IMG/VR virus record: IMGVR_UViG_3300044960_000107
Coordinates: 1-54,151 of that record
From: a virus
Length of the DNA: 54,151 nt
Reading direction: 5' to 3' (one strand)
This document shows positions 31,020-38,739 of the stretch, in pieces; within the stretch, counting starts at the first letter, position 1, and each line of letters begins with the position of its first letter. Position numbers and translations under genes: made by a program. Below the pieces are notes generated by a model. That model was given only the letters and a program-made list of their open reading frames with translations. It was not told where the DNA came from and made no database searches.

Positions 31020-31280
31020 ATGTCGATGCCCCTCTACAACGTCACGCTGGAAACCGAGCCCGCCGCAGGCGCGGAGGAGGCGAGCGACGAGCTGCTCGAG
31101 AAGCTCGAGGGGCTCGAGGCCGCCGGCATCCTCGAGGGGCTCAGCGGCGTCGGCGTGACTGACGACAGGGCCCTCGTCACGATCTTCGACGTGCAGGCCC
31201 CGAACATCTGGCGAGCCGCTCGACGCGCGACGCACTACATCGGCAGGAACGCCCGCCTGCTGCACATCGTCGCCGCCTGA
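31020..31280 (+). CDS. Small protein next to the HicA-like gene
   Basis: 86 residues, 5 nt after the previous stop. YNVTLETEPAAGAEEASDELL and VTIFDVQAPNIW give an alpha/beta pattern. It could be an antitoxin-like partner, but no HicB motif is present. Confidence 0.65.
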   Translation: MSMPLYNVTLETEPAAGAEEASDELLEKLEGLEAAGILEGLSGVGVTDDRALVTIFDVQAPNIWRAARRATHYIGRNARLLHIVAA

Positions 31281-31318
31281 CTGGGCCTCGGCCTCGAGGC
31301 ACGCTACTATCGCGCGCC

Positions 31319-31639
31319 ATGAGAACACGTGCCATCTTCACCATCGGTGTTGTCACCATCGCGCTGGTCGCCGGCGCATGCGGCGGCGGTGGCAACAGCG
31401 GCAGCGAACAGGTCGACCAGGCACTTGCCGACCTCGAGCTCAACCCGCTGCCCGTCATCAACGAGACCACGGTCGAAGGGATGACCGAGGCAACTCGGCA
31501 GTACATCGAGGATGCGAACGCCCAGCGGGATGTGGTCGGCGACGAGCGCGTCGACGAAGCGCTGAGCGAACTCGCCAGCGATCTCGTCGGCATCTGCGAT
31601 CCCTGCGTGGAGCTACTCGATCGCGCGATCCGCGAGTAG
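31319..31639 (+). CDS. Lipoprotein
   Basis: 106 residues. Lipoprotein signal peptide: basic start, hydrophobic core IFTIGVVTIALVAGAC with a lipobox ending at Cys20, then a Gly/Ser linker. The mature part is acidic with a late CDPC pair. Phage lipoproteins often block superinfection. A TACTAT sequence 15 nt before the start could be a -10 element giving a very short leader. Confidence 0.8.
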   Translation: MRTRAIFTIGVVTIALVAGACGGGGNSGSEQVDQALADLELNPLPVINETTVEGMTEATRQYIEDANAQRDVVGDERVDEALSELASDLVGICDPCVELLDRAIRE

Positions 31640-31662
31640 GGAAGAAGCCCTCCACCGAACGG

Positions 31663-31686
31663 AAAGGGCGGCCGGAGCCGCCCTTT
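31663..31686 (+). terminator. Terminator of the rightward operon
   Basis: AAAGGGCGGC and GCCGCCCTTT form a perfect 10-bp stem with a 4-nt loop, 24 nt after the lipoprotein stop. Symmetrical, so it could also end leftward transcripts. Confidence 0.85.
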
Positions 31687-31720
31687 CGCATTCCTGAAGC
31701 TCGGGCGAGAGAGGCCGACT

Positions 31721-31732
31721 TGTCACGGTAGA
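31721..31732 (+). promoter_or_regulatory. Orphan copy of the early-promoter downstream element
   Basis: TGTCACGGTAGA in the plus orientation with no -35/-10 at the right distance. It lies in the gap between converging operons, which suggests protein binding rather than a leader function. Confidence 0.5.
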
Positions 31733-31801
31733 CCTAGCCCGACTTCCCTCTCAGCGTAACACATGAAAGCGCTTTCCGGCAAGACAACGCACTTCGGCGC
31801 G

Positions 31802-31843
31802 CATAGGCGCTCAGGGCGCGCATCCACGGATGGAGCATCTATG
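31802..31843. repeat. 42-bp inverted repeat, copy F
   Basis: CATAGGCGCTC at 31802-31812 and GAGCATCTATG at 31833-31843; 42 bp. It lies at the junction of the rightward operon and the end of the leftward 35128-31839 operon. Confidence 0.8.
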
Positions 31844-32036
31844 CGCGCTCGGCCCGCCGGAGCTCCCGCCACTCCTCATAGTCGTCGAAGCGCCACCGGC
31901 TAAGGCGTGGTCGGCGCCACTCTAACACGACTCCGGGGAGCTCGATCGCCAGCGCGTACTCCTTGAACCCGACAAGGATCGCGCCGGATGAACCTGCGTC
32001 GTGCGATGCCCAGAAGTGCCAGAAGCGAACGGTCAT
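31839..32036 (-). CDS. Small protein, unknown
   Basis: 65 residues from ATG 32036. Beta-rich with tryptophans (RFWHFWASHDAG; VVLEWRRPRL) and a basic C-terminus. Last gene of its operon. The stop is in an arm of inverted repeat F. Confidence 0.6.
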   Translation of the reverse strand: MTVRFWHFWASHDAGSSGAILVGFKEYALAIELPGVVLEWRRPRLSRWRFDDYEEWRELRRAERA

Positions 32037-32056
32037 GCGTCGGCAAAGGGACGCAT
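32033..32056 (-). CDS. Seven-codon linker reading frame
   Basis: Encodes MRPFADA. Its ATG overlaps the upstream stop (TGATG) and its stop overlaps the next start (ATGA), so ribosomes could re-initiate across the 20-nt gap. No independent ribosome site. Translation is inferred. Confidence 0.3.
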   Translation of the reverse strand: MRPFADA

Positions 32057-32277
32057 CAGCGGACCTCCTCGAAGACGAGCTCGCGCAGCTCGGGCCGACC
32101 GCTCGAGTGGGGCTCAAGATGAATGCGCCACGTCTTTGGTCCGATGCCTGTCTCGAGCTCCTTGGCGAGCTCGGCAGCGAATGGGACCAAGATGACTCGG
32201 TGAACAGTGGCGTACTCGCTGAGCGTGACGTCGCGCGATCTGCCCGAGACGTGGTAAACCGGATGGCGGTAGCTCAC
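32056..32277 (-). CDS. Small protein, unknown
   Basis: 73 residues from GTG 32277 (GTGA overlap). YRHPVYHVSGRSRDVTLSEYATVHR; mixed alpha/beta. No family recognised. Confidence 0.65.
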   Translation of the reverse strand: MSYRHPVYHVSGRSRDVTLSEYATVHRVILVPFAAELAKELETGIGPKTWRIHLEPHSSGRPELRELVFEEVR

Positions 32278-32363
32278 GACTCGCCTCGCATCACCAGCAC
32301 TGGGTTGAGCGCTATCCTGCGGCACTCCTCGATGTAAGCGATGGCGCGCTCGCGATCAGTCAC
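32274..32363 (-). CDS. 29-residue protein
   Basis: GTG 32363 overlaps the stop of the HNH gene, with GGAGG 8 nt upstream, and its stop overlaps the next start. One amphipathic helix (RERAIAYIEECRRIALN). Real by coupling at both ends; function unknown. Confidence 0.6.
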   Translation of the reverse strand: MTDRERAIAYIEECRRIALNPVLVMRGES

Positions 32364-33031
32364 GCCGCCGCCTCCGGTGGCTTCGGCCAAGGCCACTCGT
32401 CGTCGCAGCCCCAAAGAACGGCGCGCACGGTCGACGTGTCCCAGGCGAACGGCTCCTTGAGCATCTGGCGAACCATGTGGTGTAAGACAGAGCCACGCTC
32501 GCTGAGCGCGACTGTCCGAGACGCCGGCGGGATGCACCGAAGAATCCGGGCGACTTTCGCGACCGTGCGCCGGGAGAGGGGCGGCGGTGTGAATGGGGTC
32601 CTCCCAGATTCCCCGCGCCCCCCTGCTGCCGGGGACAGCCACCGCTTGCGGCGCGAGCGCTCCCGTGCCTGCCGGAGACGCTGCTCGATCTGCCGGTGGT
32701 GAGGCTGGCAGACAGTGACCAGGTGCATCGGGTCGAACGGGTCCTCTCCCATCGAGAGGAGCTCGCGCACCGTCCACGGATGGTGATGCGCCTCCAGGCT
32801 GGAGTCTCCGCCGCGGACCTCACAGCGCAGCTCGTGCTCGACAACTCGACAACGCCACCCGTCTCGCACGAAGGCCGCTCGCCTCGCCTCCGGCCAGCGA
32901 GCATCGGAGTAGACCCACCGTCCGTCCAATCGCTCAGCCTGCTCCCTGCTGAACGCTCGCTCGTGTTCAGAGCACCTGCGCTTGCCCTTGTCGATCAGGG
33001 CTCCACAGTCGATGCAGAAGGTCTTGGGCAT
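32360..33031 (-). CDS. HNH endonuclease
   Basis: 223 residues from ATG 33031 (TGATG overlap). N-terminal zinc-binding CIDCG...CSEH, then CRVVEHELRCEVRGG, LEAHHHPW and HLVTVCQPHHRQIEQR, the HNH set with zinc ligands. The C-terminus (after about 130) is a separate basic region that may be a DNA-binding extension. Phage HNH enzymes nick or cut DNA for packaging or homing; it is not near the terminase here. Confidence 0.85.
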   Translation of the reverse strand: MPKTFCIDCGALIDKGKRRCSEHERAFSREQAERLDGRWVYSDARWPEARRAAFVRDGWRCRVVEHELRCEVRGGDSSLEAHHHPWTVRELLSMGEDPFDPMHLVTVCQPHHRQIEQRLRQARERSRRKRWLSPAAGGRGESGRTPFTPPPLSRRTVAKVARILRCIPPASRTVALSERGSVLHHMVRQMLKEPFAWDTSTVRAVLWGCDDEWPWPKPPEAAA

Positions 33032-33222
33032 CAGCGCTTCTGCCCGAGCAGGTCGATGACCGCGTCCGCTCGAAAGCGAACGAGGAGCGAGTGCCTGACC
33101 ACGAGGTAGGCGATCAGGGCGCCCCAGGGCGGGGACCTGAAGGCGAAGTAGGTGATCGCTCCGACGCAGGCGCCGAGCAGTGCCGAGACGATAGCGGCGT
33201 TCCAGTGCCAACGAGTAGGCAT
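33031..33222 (-). CDS. Small membrane protein
   Basis: 63 residues from ATG 33222. Two hydrophobic segments, AAIVSALLGACVGAITYFAF and WGALIAYLVV. No family recognised. Confidence 0.65.
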   Translation of the reverse strand: MPTRWHWNAAIVSALLGACVGAITYFAFRSPPWGALIAYLVVRHSLLVRFRADAVIDLLGQKR

Positions 33223-33404
33223 CAGCAGTTGAGGACGATCGTGGTCTGGTTCTGAGCGATGACCTTGCAGCCATCGGCGAAGGGCCCTACGTCTACGGCC
33301 GCAAGGAAGGCCATGAAGACAAGAGCGAGAGCAACGAGGACGATCGCCGCGATGCCGATGCGTGCGACAGTGCTGCTGACGTTGCTGGGCCTGGACAGGC
33401 TCAC
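33222..33404 (-). CDS. Single-span membrane protein
   Basis: 60 residues from GTG 33404. One long hydrophobic helix (IGIAAIVLVALALVFMAFLA) and a short cysteine-containing C-terminal part. Confidence 0.65.
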   Translation of the reverse strand: MSLSRPSNVSSTVARIGIAAIVLVALALVFMAFLAAVDVGPFADGCKVIAQNQTTIVLNC

Positions 33405-34048
33405 TCCTCGTCCTCCTCACCGATGAGTTCGAGCTGCTGCTCGGCCACGACCTCGGCTGCTTCGTTGAGCACCTGGACGGCCCATTGCTCGACCTCGACA
33501 CCTACCTCCTCGGCCGCCTGCTGCCAGAGGAGGTAGTGCTCCTCGGCTGCACGCAGCTCGACCTGACGCAGGCGCACGATGTCGTTGGAGCTCGCGCCTG
33601 GTCCCTGGGGACCAGGGGCAGGGGGTAGGGCAGTCTTCTCCTCTGCGACAGCCCTCTCGAGCTCGATCTTGTTGAGGCCCTCCTCCTCGGCCATGTCGAG
33701 CAGTCGTTCCTGGTCCTCATAGTCGAGGAAGGCGACAGCCTTGTGGTGGCTGAAGCTGAGGGTGGCCCTGCGCCGGTCCTTCGGGATTCGCTTGCAGACC
33801 TTGTGGTAGTTGCGAAGCGTCTCCTTGTCGATGCCGAGGCTGGCGACGACCTCGTCGATGCCCTCGATGTGAGAGAAGCGGTGGTCCTTGATGACAGCCC
33901 AATCGCCGATCGCCCACTGGACCGCGTTGCCACTGCGGGCGATCCGCTTCCCGATGTCTACCCACTGTTCGTAGGTGATGCTGTCTTCGTCGACGTTGAG
34001 CCCGACGGGGGTGAGGTAGTTCTGGGGGATCGTCGCTGGGACTGTCAC
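33401..34048 (-). CDS. DNA-binding-type early protein
   Basis: 215 residues, GTG 34048 with AGGAG upstream. YEQWVDIGKRIARSGNAVQW then GDWAVIKDHRF and TLRNYHKVCKRIP, followed by FSHHKAVAFL, a pattern found in many actinobacterial mobile elements and phages. The C-terminal half is helical and acidic. A role in replication or regulation is inferred from HTH-like helices only. Confidence 0.65.
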   Translation of the reverse strand: MTVPATIPQNYLTPVGLNVDEDSITYEQWVDIGKRIARSGNAVQWAIGDWAVIKDHRFSHIEGIDEVVASLGIDKETLRNYHKVCKRIPKDRRRATLSFSHHKAVAFLDYEDQERLLDMAEEEGLNKIELERAVAEEKTALPPAPGPQGPGASSNDIVRLRQVELRAAEEHYLLWQQAAEEVGVEVEQWAVQVLNEAAEVVAEQQLELIGEEDEE

Positions 34049-34064
34049 GCTGTCTCCTGGGCGG

Positions 34065-34904
34065 TTACGCTGCGAGCGCTGATCGGAGGTCGCGCAGGGC
34101 CCGGCTGACCCTGCGTTTCGACCAGTGAAGGTCGCTGGCTACCTCCTCGATCGTCTTGCCCTCGAACGCGATGGGCATGGCGATGCGTCGCAGGTAGAAG
34201 CGCTGGTCGGTGTCGAGTCGGGTGACGTTCACGAGCGAGCCGATCTGCTCGGCCATGTCGAACTCGTCTGGCGTGCGCTCGAGCTCCTCGGCGGGGACAA
34301 CCTGTGGGCGTCGCCGCCCGATCGCCGCGGACTTGCAGATGCGGCAGTGGGGAAGGTCCGCCTCGCTCTCGTTCGGGAAGACGGCCCCGCAGTCGAGGCA
34401 GGTGAGAATGCCATGTCGGCTGTCTCCGAACTGCTCTCTGTACCAGTCAGCCAGGCGCAGGCGCATCATCCGGTAGGCGTAGGTCGAGAACGAGAGCCCC
34501 TTGCTCGGGTCGTAGCCAGGGACGCGCTCGAGGTCGTTGCCGCACTCATCGCAGGTCGACGCCTGGTGTGTGTGCGGGTAGTTCTTGCCGCAGCCGGTCT
34601 TACGAACGAGCTCGTGGTCGCATGTCTCGCAGGTGATGAGTCCGGTCTTCGGCGCGTAGACGGCACCGCACTCCGGGCAACGCAGCCGAGAAATGCAGCG
34701 GACGCTGCCATAGGCGAGGTGGTAGGCGACACCGACGAGATAGGCATGGGCATCCTCTCTCTGGTGCTCGTTCAGGTGAGCCGACCACTGCTTGAGACGG
34801 GTCTCAAGCGCCTGGCGGGCAAGTGCGTTGACGTCTTCGACGTCATGGAGCTCGAGCTTCACTGCCTCCGAGGGTAGCACACCAAGTGACATTCGCCTAG
34901 TCAC
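34065..34904 (-). CDS. Sigma-70-like factor with inserted zinc ribbons
   Basis: 279 residues from GTG 34904 (ATG 34892 alternative). A sigma region 2-like segment YDPSKGLSFSTYAYRMMRLR and a C-terminal region 4-like helix-turn-helix (LRRIAMPIAFEGKTIEEVAS; LHWSKRRVSRALRDLR) are linked by unusual cysteine clusters: CPECG...CETC, CGKN...CDEC and CLDCG...CRIC, three zinc-ribbon-like elements placed before and after region 2. It is a candidate for directing host RNA polymerase to phage promoters, possibly the GATAGRCGC sites. Confidence 0.8.
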   Translation of the reverse strand: MTRRMSLGVLPSEAVKLELHDVEDVNALARQALETRLKQWSAHLNEHQREDAHAYLVGVAYHLAYGSVRCISRLRCPECGAVYAPKTGLITCETCDHELVRKTGCGKNYPHTHQASTCDECGNDLERVPGYDPSKGLSFSTYAYRMMRLRLADWYREQFGDSRHGILTCLDCGAVFPNESEADLPHCRICKSAAIGRRRPQVVPAEELERTPDEFDMAEQIGSLVNVTRLDTDQRFYLRRIAMPIAFEGKTIEEVASDLHWSKRRVSRALRDLRSALAA

Positions 34905-35128
34905 CTTCGGCGATCCCGTCGAGCGATCGGCTTCCAGTCTTCCTCGTCGTAGACGATCGCATCAAACAGACCCTTGAACAGGTGGATGATAGCCAGTTCG
35001 CTCTCGGGGCAGCCCTCCGCTCGCATGCGTCTGACGAGCTCGAACTCGTGCAAGCGGTAGGTCGCAGTGACGTCACCCCATGTCACGTCACGGGACCGCG
35101 CGGTCTCCTTTCGGACTTTCGTAGACAC
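34901..35128 (-). CDS. Small basic protein, unknown
   Basis: 75 residues from GTG 35128. Helical (ATYRLHEFELVRRMRAEG) and basic at both ends; a DNA- or RNA-binding helper is possible. First gene downstream of the iteron region; overlaps the sigma gene. Confidence 0.65.
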   Translation of the reverse strand: MSTKVRKETARSRDVTWGDVTATYRLHEFELVRRMRAEGCPESELAIIHLFKGLFDAIVYDEEDWKPIARRDRRR

Positions 35129-35392
35129 GTCAGACCCTCTCCCCCCGTGTGTGACCCTAGATTGTGTATTTCGTTACGTATTGGGACACGTAGAGAGGGG
35201 GACACACAGACACCCCGTCTCCTTTGTCTCCGAAAGTCATCTTTATGCCCCAATCCCGCATGGTTGAGCCGAAACTTTCGGAGACAACCAGCGTTTCTGA
35301 AAGCGTCTCCGCTGTCGCTGAAAGTGTCAAGTCGGTTGACACTTTCGGAAGCATTCGGAGACGCGAATGTCTCCGAAAGTGTCTCCGAAAGG
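35129..35392. repeat. Iteron-like repeat region, candidate origin or operator
   Basis: 264 bp with no plausible gene. GTCTCCGAAAG occurs exactly at 35226-35236, 35369-35379 and 35381-35391 and inverted at 35275-35285, with partial copies at 35297-35303, 35342-35349 and 35354-35362. A perfect 11-bp inverted repeat (35320-35330 with 35336-35346) spans two TTGACA boxes. The side at 35161-35190 is relatively AT-rich. It lies beside the primase/helicase gene. Confidence 0.65.
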
Positions 35393-36733
35393 TCACGCCC
35401 CCCCCTGGGCGCCCTGCCCACCCTGCCCCGGCAGACGGATGAGGTTCCCGGGTCGACCACCGCTACGCACGACTTCGATCTCGACTTCATCGGGCCAGAG
35501 GCCCTTGATGATCTCCCAGCGCTTCTGTCTGGGCAGGGAGGAGCGGATGCCGCGAAGCAGGTCGTTGCGCATCGTCGGCCCGCGTCGCTGAAGAAACTCG
35601 ATCACCTTGCGCGCGTAGACGTCGTGTTCGTGAACCCCGGCGTTCTGGGCGAGGTCGGCGACCTCCTGGAGCGCGTGCTCGGCGAGCAAGTGCCCGTACT
35701 CGACATGGTGTTCCTCGACCTGGATGCTGTTGAAGGGAGTCGGCGGCGCCCACTCACTGACCGCCATGACCGTCGCCACCTTGAGCGCAGTGGTCTGGAG
35801 TCTGCTGAACGCCTCGAGGAGGCCACGGTTGATCTCGCTCGGGTCTTCGAGCACGGCCTTCTCGAGCCGCGTGACCCAGTCCTCGTACCAGGTTGCGCGC
35901 AGATCGGCCGCATCGTCGGTCAAGCGATCGAAGACGTTGCCGAGCGAGGCGGTCTGCCCGACGAGGGACTCGATCCACTCGATGAGTTCCTCGCGCTGGC
36001 GCATGGCGAGCAGTGTCTGCTTTGGCGGGATCGGGAGCAGCCGAGCTCGGCCCGGGTAAGGGATGAGCACGAAGCGGCCCATGAACCCGTCGCGGAGCAG
36101 CCCGACGCTAACGCGCTTCTCGAGCTCCTCGCGGGTCATCGTGGCGAGGATCGAGACGGCGCAGCGGGCACCGGGCATCTTCACGCCGCCGGTCTGGAGG
36201 CCGCCGTGTCGACCGTTCGTGACCTGCATTAGGGTCGCCCGAAGCTGTCCGAGCCACGAGTTGCCGCCCTTGAGGTCGCCGGGGTCGCCCAGAACGCCGC
36301 CGAACTCGTCCCAGTAGATGAGCGTCCCCGGAGGAGGGAACTGCTCCCATGTTTCGGCCTCGTCCTTGTCCTGGGGCGCGACGAGCTCGAGCAGCCCGCG
36401 GTTCGACGTGTGCGACATCGAGCGAACGCGAAGCTGCGGGTCCTCCTTGCCCTTCATCGCCTCGCGCGCGATCTCGTAGGCGCTAGCGGCGACGGTGGTC
36501 TTCCGGGCGACCGCTGAGCCGCCCTCGATGATGACGTTCACTGTGCAGGGCTCGGAGTTCTCGCCCCACTTGATGTGCGCCTTCCAGCCGATCGCCGCAC
36601 TGATAAGCGCGATCGCGGCGCCGAGATGCGCGTTCTCGTGGGCCTCCGACATGGGGCCGTAGAGCTCGACCCAGGAGCGAATCGCGCCGGCGTTGGGGAT
36701 GATGTTCTGTGAGGAGGCGATCGTCGGTGTCAT
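35393..36733 (-). CDS. Phage helicase-primase-type ATPase (DUF3987-like)
   Basis: 446 residues from ATG 36733 (ATGA overlap with the primase). IIEGGSAVARKTTVAAS looks like a modified Walker A (usual GxSGxRKS), and GTLIYWDEFGG a Walker B. RCAVSILATMTREELE and DGFMGRFVLIPYPGR complete the DUF3987 pattern. With the upstream gene it forms a primase/helicase pair that would start replication. Confidence 0.82.
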   Translation of the reverse strand: MTPTIASSQNIIPNAGAIRSWVELYGPMSEAHENAHLGAAIALISAAIGWKAHIKWGENSEPCTVNVIIEGGSAVARKTTVAASAYEIAREAMKGKEDPQLRVRSMSHTSNRGLLELVAPQDKDEAETWEQFPPPGTLIYWDEFGGVLGDPGDLKGGNSWLGQLRATLMQVTNGRHGGLQTGGVKMPGARCAVSILATMTREELEKRVSVGLLRDGFMGRFVLIPYPGRARLLPIPPKQTLLAMRQREELIEWIESLVGQTASLGNVFDRLTDDAADLRATWYEDWVTRLEKAVLEDPSEINRGLLEAFSRLQTTALKVATVMAVSEWAPPTPFNSIQVEEHHVEYGHLLAEHALQEVADLAQNAGVHEHDVYARKVIEFLQRRGPTMRNDLLRGIRSSLPRQKRWEIIKGLWPDEVEIEVVRSGGRPGNLIRLPGQGGQGAQGGA

Positions 36734-37626
36734 CGACCTCTCCACTCCACGGCGGGAGGTCGCCCGGCGTCGGGGACGGCGCTCGCCGTGCCACGCGGAT
36801 CAGGCCCGACTGGGCCGTCGCCAAGACCTGCGCGAAAGCCGGACAGGAACGTCGCTCTGCTCTCGCGCGCGGTCAGTCCGGCATCGAGCGCCGCGGAAAT
36901 GAGGTAGTCGGCCGCTTCGCTATGCGACAGGTGCCCACCAGCGCTGAGCCGGCCGGCGCCGTAGGCTTCCTCGTTGAGCTGGTCGTTGCGAGTGCCCTCG
37001 GGTGCGGCCAGGATGCGCTCGCGCATATGTTCCAGGGCGGCCTTCCCGTATGGAGTCAGGCTGCCGGGGGCGACGATCTCGGTGGGACGGATGGCGACTC
37101 TGCTCTGCTCGGGCTCGGCCTCCCGGTGGAGGAGCTCGAGGAGCCTGGCCGGCGCATCGTGCAGCCGCACCATGCGCACCCACTCGTAACGGTTGCCGGA
37201 CGGGTGGATGCTGGGCGGCGCGACGACGTAGCCCCCGTCGCCACGGGTGTCTAGCCCGGGCCCGAGCTTCTTGGCACTGTTCTTCGCCCCCTCGGGACAG
37301 CGATAGAAGACGTGCCAGCCGCCGCTGCCGGTGCGAGCGACGAGGTCGTTCGGCCAGGCGTGCTGAACGGCGAGACGCTTCCAGGACTCGAGCCCTTCGG
37401 GTCCGTCGAGGTCGACGACGAGCAGGCCGCTTGCGTCGCCGGTGGCGATCCCGACGTTCGCATCCGGCCTCATCTCCCACCAGCGCCCGATCTGCTCGTG
37501 ATCGCGCGAGGCGTCTCTGCACCCGTGGCGGGTCAGGGGACGCTTGCCCCTCGGTTCGATCGGGAATACGGCCCAGCCGCCCTCCGCGTAGGCAAGCGCG
37601 GAGACAAGGAAAGAGGGGGAGCTCAC
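36730..37626 (-). CDS. Prim-Pol (AEP-type) primase
   Basis: 298 residues from GTG 37626 (GTGA overlap). GWAVFPIEPRGKRPLTRHG opening, GIATGDASGLLVVDLDGPEG with the catalytic DxD, WHVFYRCP and YVVAPPSIHPSGNRYEW are the bifunctional DNA primase/polymerase N-terminal motifs. The C-terminus is helical. Confidence 0.9.
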   Translation of the reverse strand: MSSPSFLVSALAYAEGGWAVFPIEPRGKRPLTRHGCRDASRDHEQIGRWWEMRPDANVGIATGDASGLLVVDLDGPEGLESWKRLAVQHAWPNDLVARTGSGGWHVFYRCPEGAKNSAKKLGPGLDTRGDGGYVVAPPSIHPSGNRYEWVRMVRLHDAPARLLELLHREAEPEQSRVAIRPTEIVAPGSLTPYGKAALEHMRERILAAPEGTRNDQLNEEAYGAGRLSAGGHLSHSEAADYLISAALDAGLTARESRATFLSGFRAGLGDGPVGPDPRGTASAVPDAGRPPAVEWRGR

Positions 37627-37814
37627 CGGGCGATCACCGCCGCCCCGGCGACCTGGTCACGATGAACCAGGACCGCGGCCCCACCGTGCAGGAGGGCGGA
37701 CAGGTAGCCGCTGGGGCTCTCCGGCCTCAGTGAGCCGATCTTGATGTTGAGCCAGGTGCCGCCCTGCATGTAGAGCGCCTGAGCCTTCGCGCGCTGCGCG
37801 TTCGTGAACGTCAC
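37623..37814 (-). CDS. Small protein, unknown
   Basis: 63 residues from GTG 37814 with a GGAGG 11 nt upstream. NAQRAKAQALYMQGGTWLNI then a short beta region. Likely part of the replication operon. Confidence 0.6.
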   Translation of the reverse strand: MTFTNAQRAKAQALYMQGGTWLNIKIGSLRPESPSGYLSALLHGGAAVLVHRDQVAGAAVIAR

Positions 37815-37829
37815 GAGGTCGACGACCTC

Positions 37830-38264
37830 CTACGTGTCGATGGGGTGGACGACGATCTCGGCAGCCGGCGGGTCGCCGTAGACCTTGATCGCGTGCTGTC
37901 TGATGACCTGCGAGTCGTCCCGCCAGACGACGCCCTTCATGGCGTCCTCCGTCGAGCGAACGAGCTTCGTCAGGTCAGGGGCGACCGTCGGGTAGGGGCG
38001 CTTCTTCTCGCTGACAGACTGGGGCCGGGGTAGCCAGAACTTGAGGACGAGGTGGAGTGGTCCCTCGAGCGGGTCGCGACCGATCATGGCGGTGATGGCC
38101 GCGGTCCTGACGAGCTTCTTCCAGTGAGACGTCCTGGGCTTCGTCTTGCGTCGCTCGCCCATGTCGTAGGTGAAGATCGTCCCGTCCTTGCGTCGCCCGT
38201 GAGCCTTCGATCCGGCAGGCGCCGGCTCGCCGACGACGGTGAAGCGGATCGCATAGGGGTTCAT
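37830..38264 (-). CDS. rusA: RusA-like Holliday junction resolvase
   Basis: 144 residues. FTVVGEPAPAGSKAHGRR, then PDLTKLVRSTEDAMKGVVWRDDSQV: the spaced acidic residues of the RusA active site. It resolves recombination or replication junctions before packaging. Confidence 0.9.
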   Translation of the reverse strand: MNPYAIRFTVVGEPAPAGSKAHGRRKDGTIFTYDMGERRKTKPRTSHWKKLVRTAAITAMIGRDPLEGPLHLVLKFWLPRPQSVSEKKRPYPTVAPDLTKLVRSTEDAMKGVVWRDDSQVIRQHAIKVYGDPPAAEIVVHPIDT

Positions 38265-38434
38265 GCGGGCTCCTCGTCGACGACGAGTGATAGGTGCGCT
38301 CGCCGCTGTTCATGATCGCGGACGCGCAGCTCCACTTCGGCCGGCCCACGGATGACGAGGACCTCGTCCTCGTCGTCCATGAGGATGAGCCGCTCGCTCG
38401 CGCGCAGCGCGTAGCTGACCGTCGACGGGTTCAT
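38261..38434 (-). CDS. Small acidic protein, unknown
   Basis: 57 residues from ATG 38434, ATGA overlaps at both ends. Beta-rich (EVLVIRGPAEVELRVRD). Unknown function. Confidence 0.6.
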   Translation of the reverse strand: MNPSTVSYALRASERLILMDDEDEVLVIRGPAEVELRVRDHEQRRAHLSLVVDEEPA

Positions 38435-38739
38435 AGGCTGGGCAGCCCGTAGTAGTCGGCGGCCTCCTCGCCGAACATGGGCCGCCAGCCGAGGCGCTCC
38501 ATGTCCTTGCGGATGCGCGGAGTGACCTCGCCCTCGTTGCCACCGCAGTAGAAGTCGAGGTAGCACTCGCCGCGGTCGCGGATGTCTGCCACGATCGCGC
38601 CAGCCGTTCGCCACGTGCAGGAGAAGGTGTCGCCGGTCTCTAGGTGCTTCCACGGCACGTTGCAGAGCGCGGCGTATAGCTCGAAGGCATAGTCGAGCGC
38701 GCAGACGCGATCGGCGAGCTTCTCGAACTCGGGCTCCAT
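38431..38739 (-). CDS. Small protein, unknown
   Basis: 102 residues from ATG 38739 (TGATG overlap; ATG 38754 alternative). Acidic with TFSCTWRTAGAIVADIRDRGE and a C-terminal ERLGWRPMFGEEAADYYG. A short protein type with scattered phage homologues, function unknown. Confidence 0.65.
   Translation of the reverse strand: MEPEFEKLADRVCALDYAFELYAALCNVPWKHLETGDTFSCTWRTAGAIVADIRDRGECYLDFYCGGNEGEVTPRIRKDMERLGWRPMFGEEAADYYGLPSL

Noticed and set aside
35129-35392. CRISPR array
   Set aside because: Repeats are 11 bp in both orientations with irregular spacing; no 25-40 bp repeats with uniform spacers and no cas genes.
34982-36232. 416-codon plus-strand frame across the iteron region
   Set aside because: Covers both the repeat-rich non-coding region and the antisense of the helicase gene; no motif, no ribosome site.
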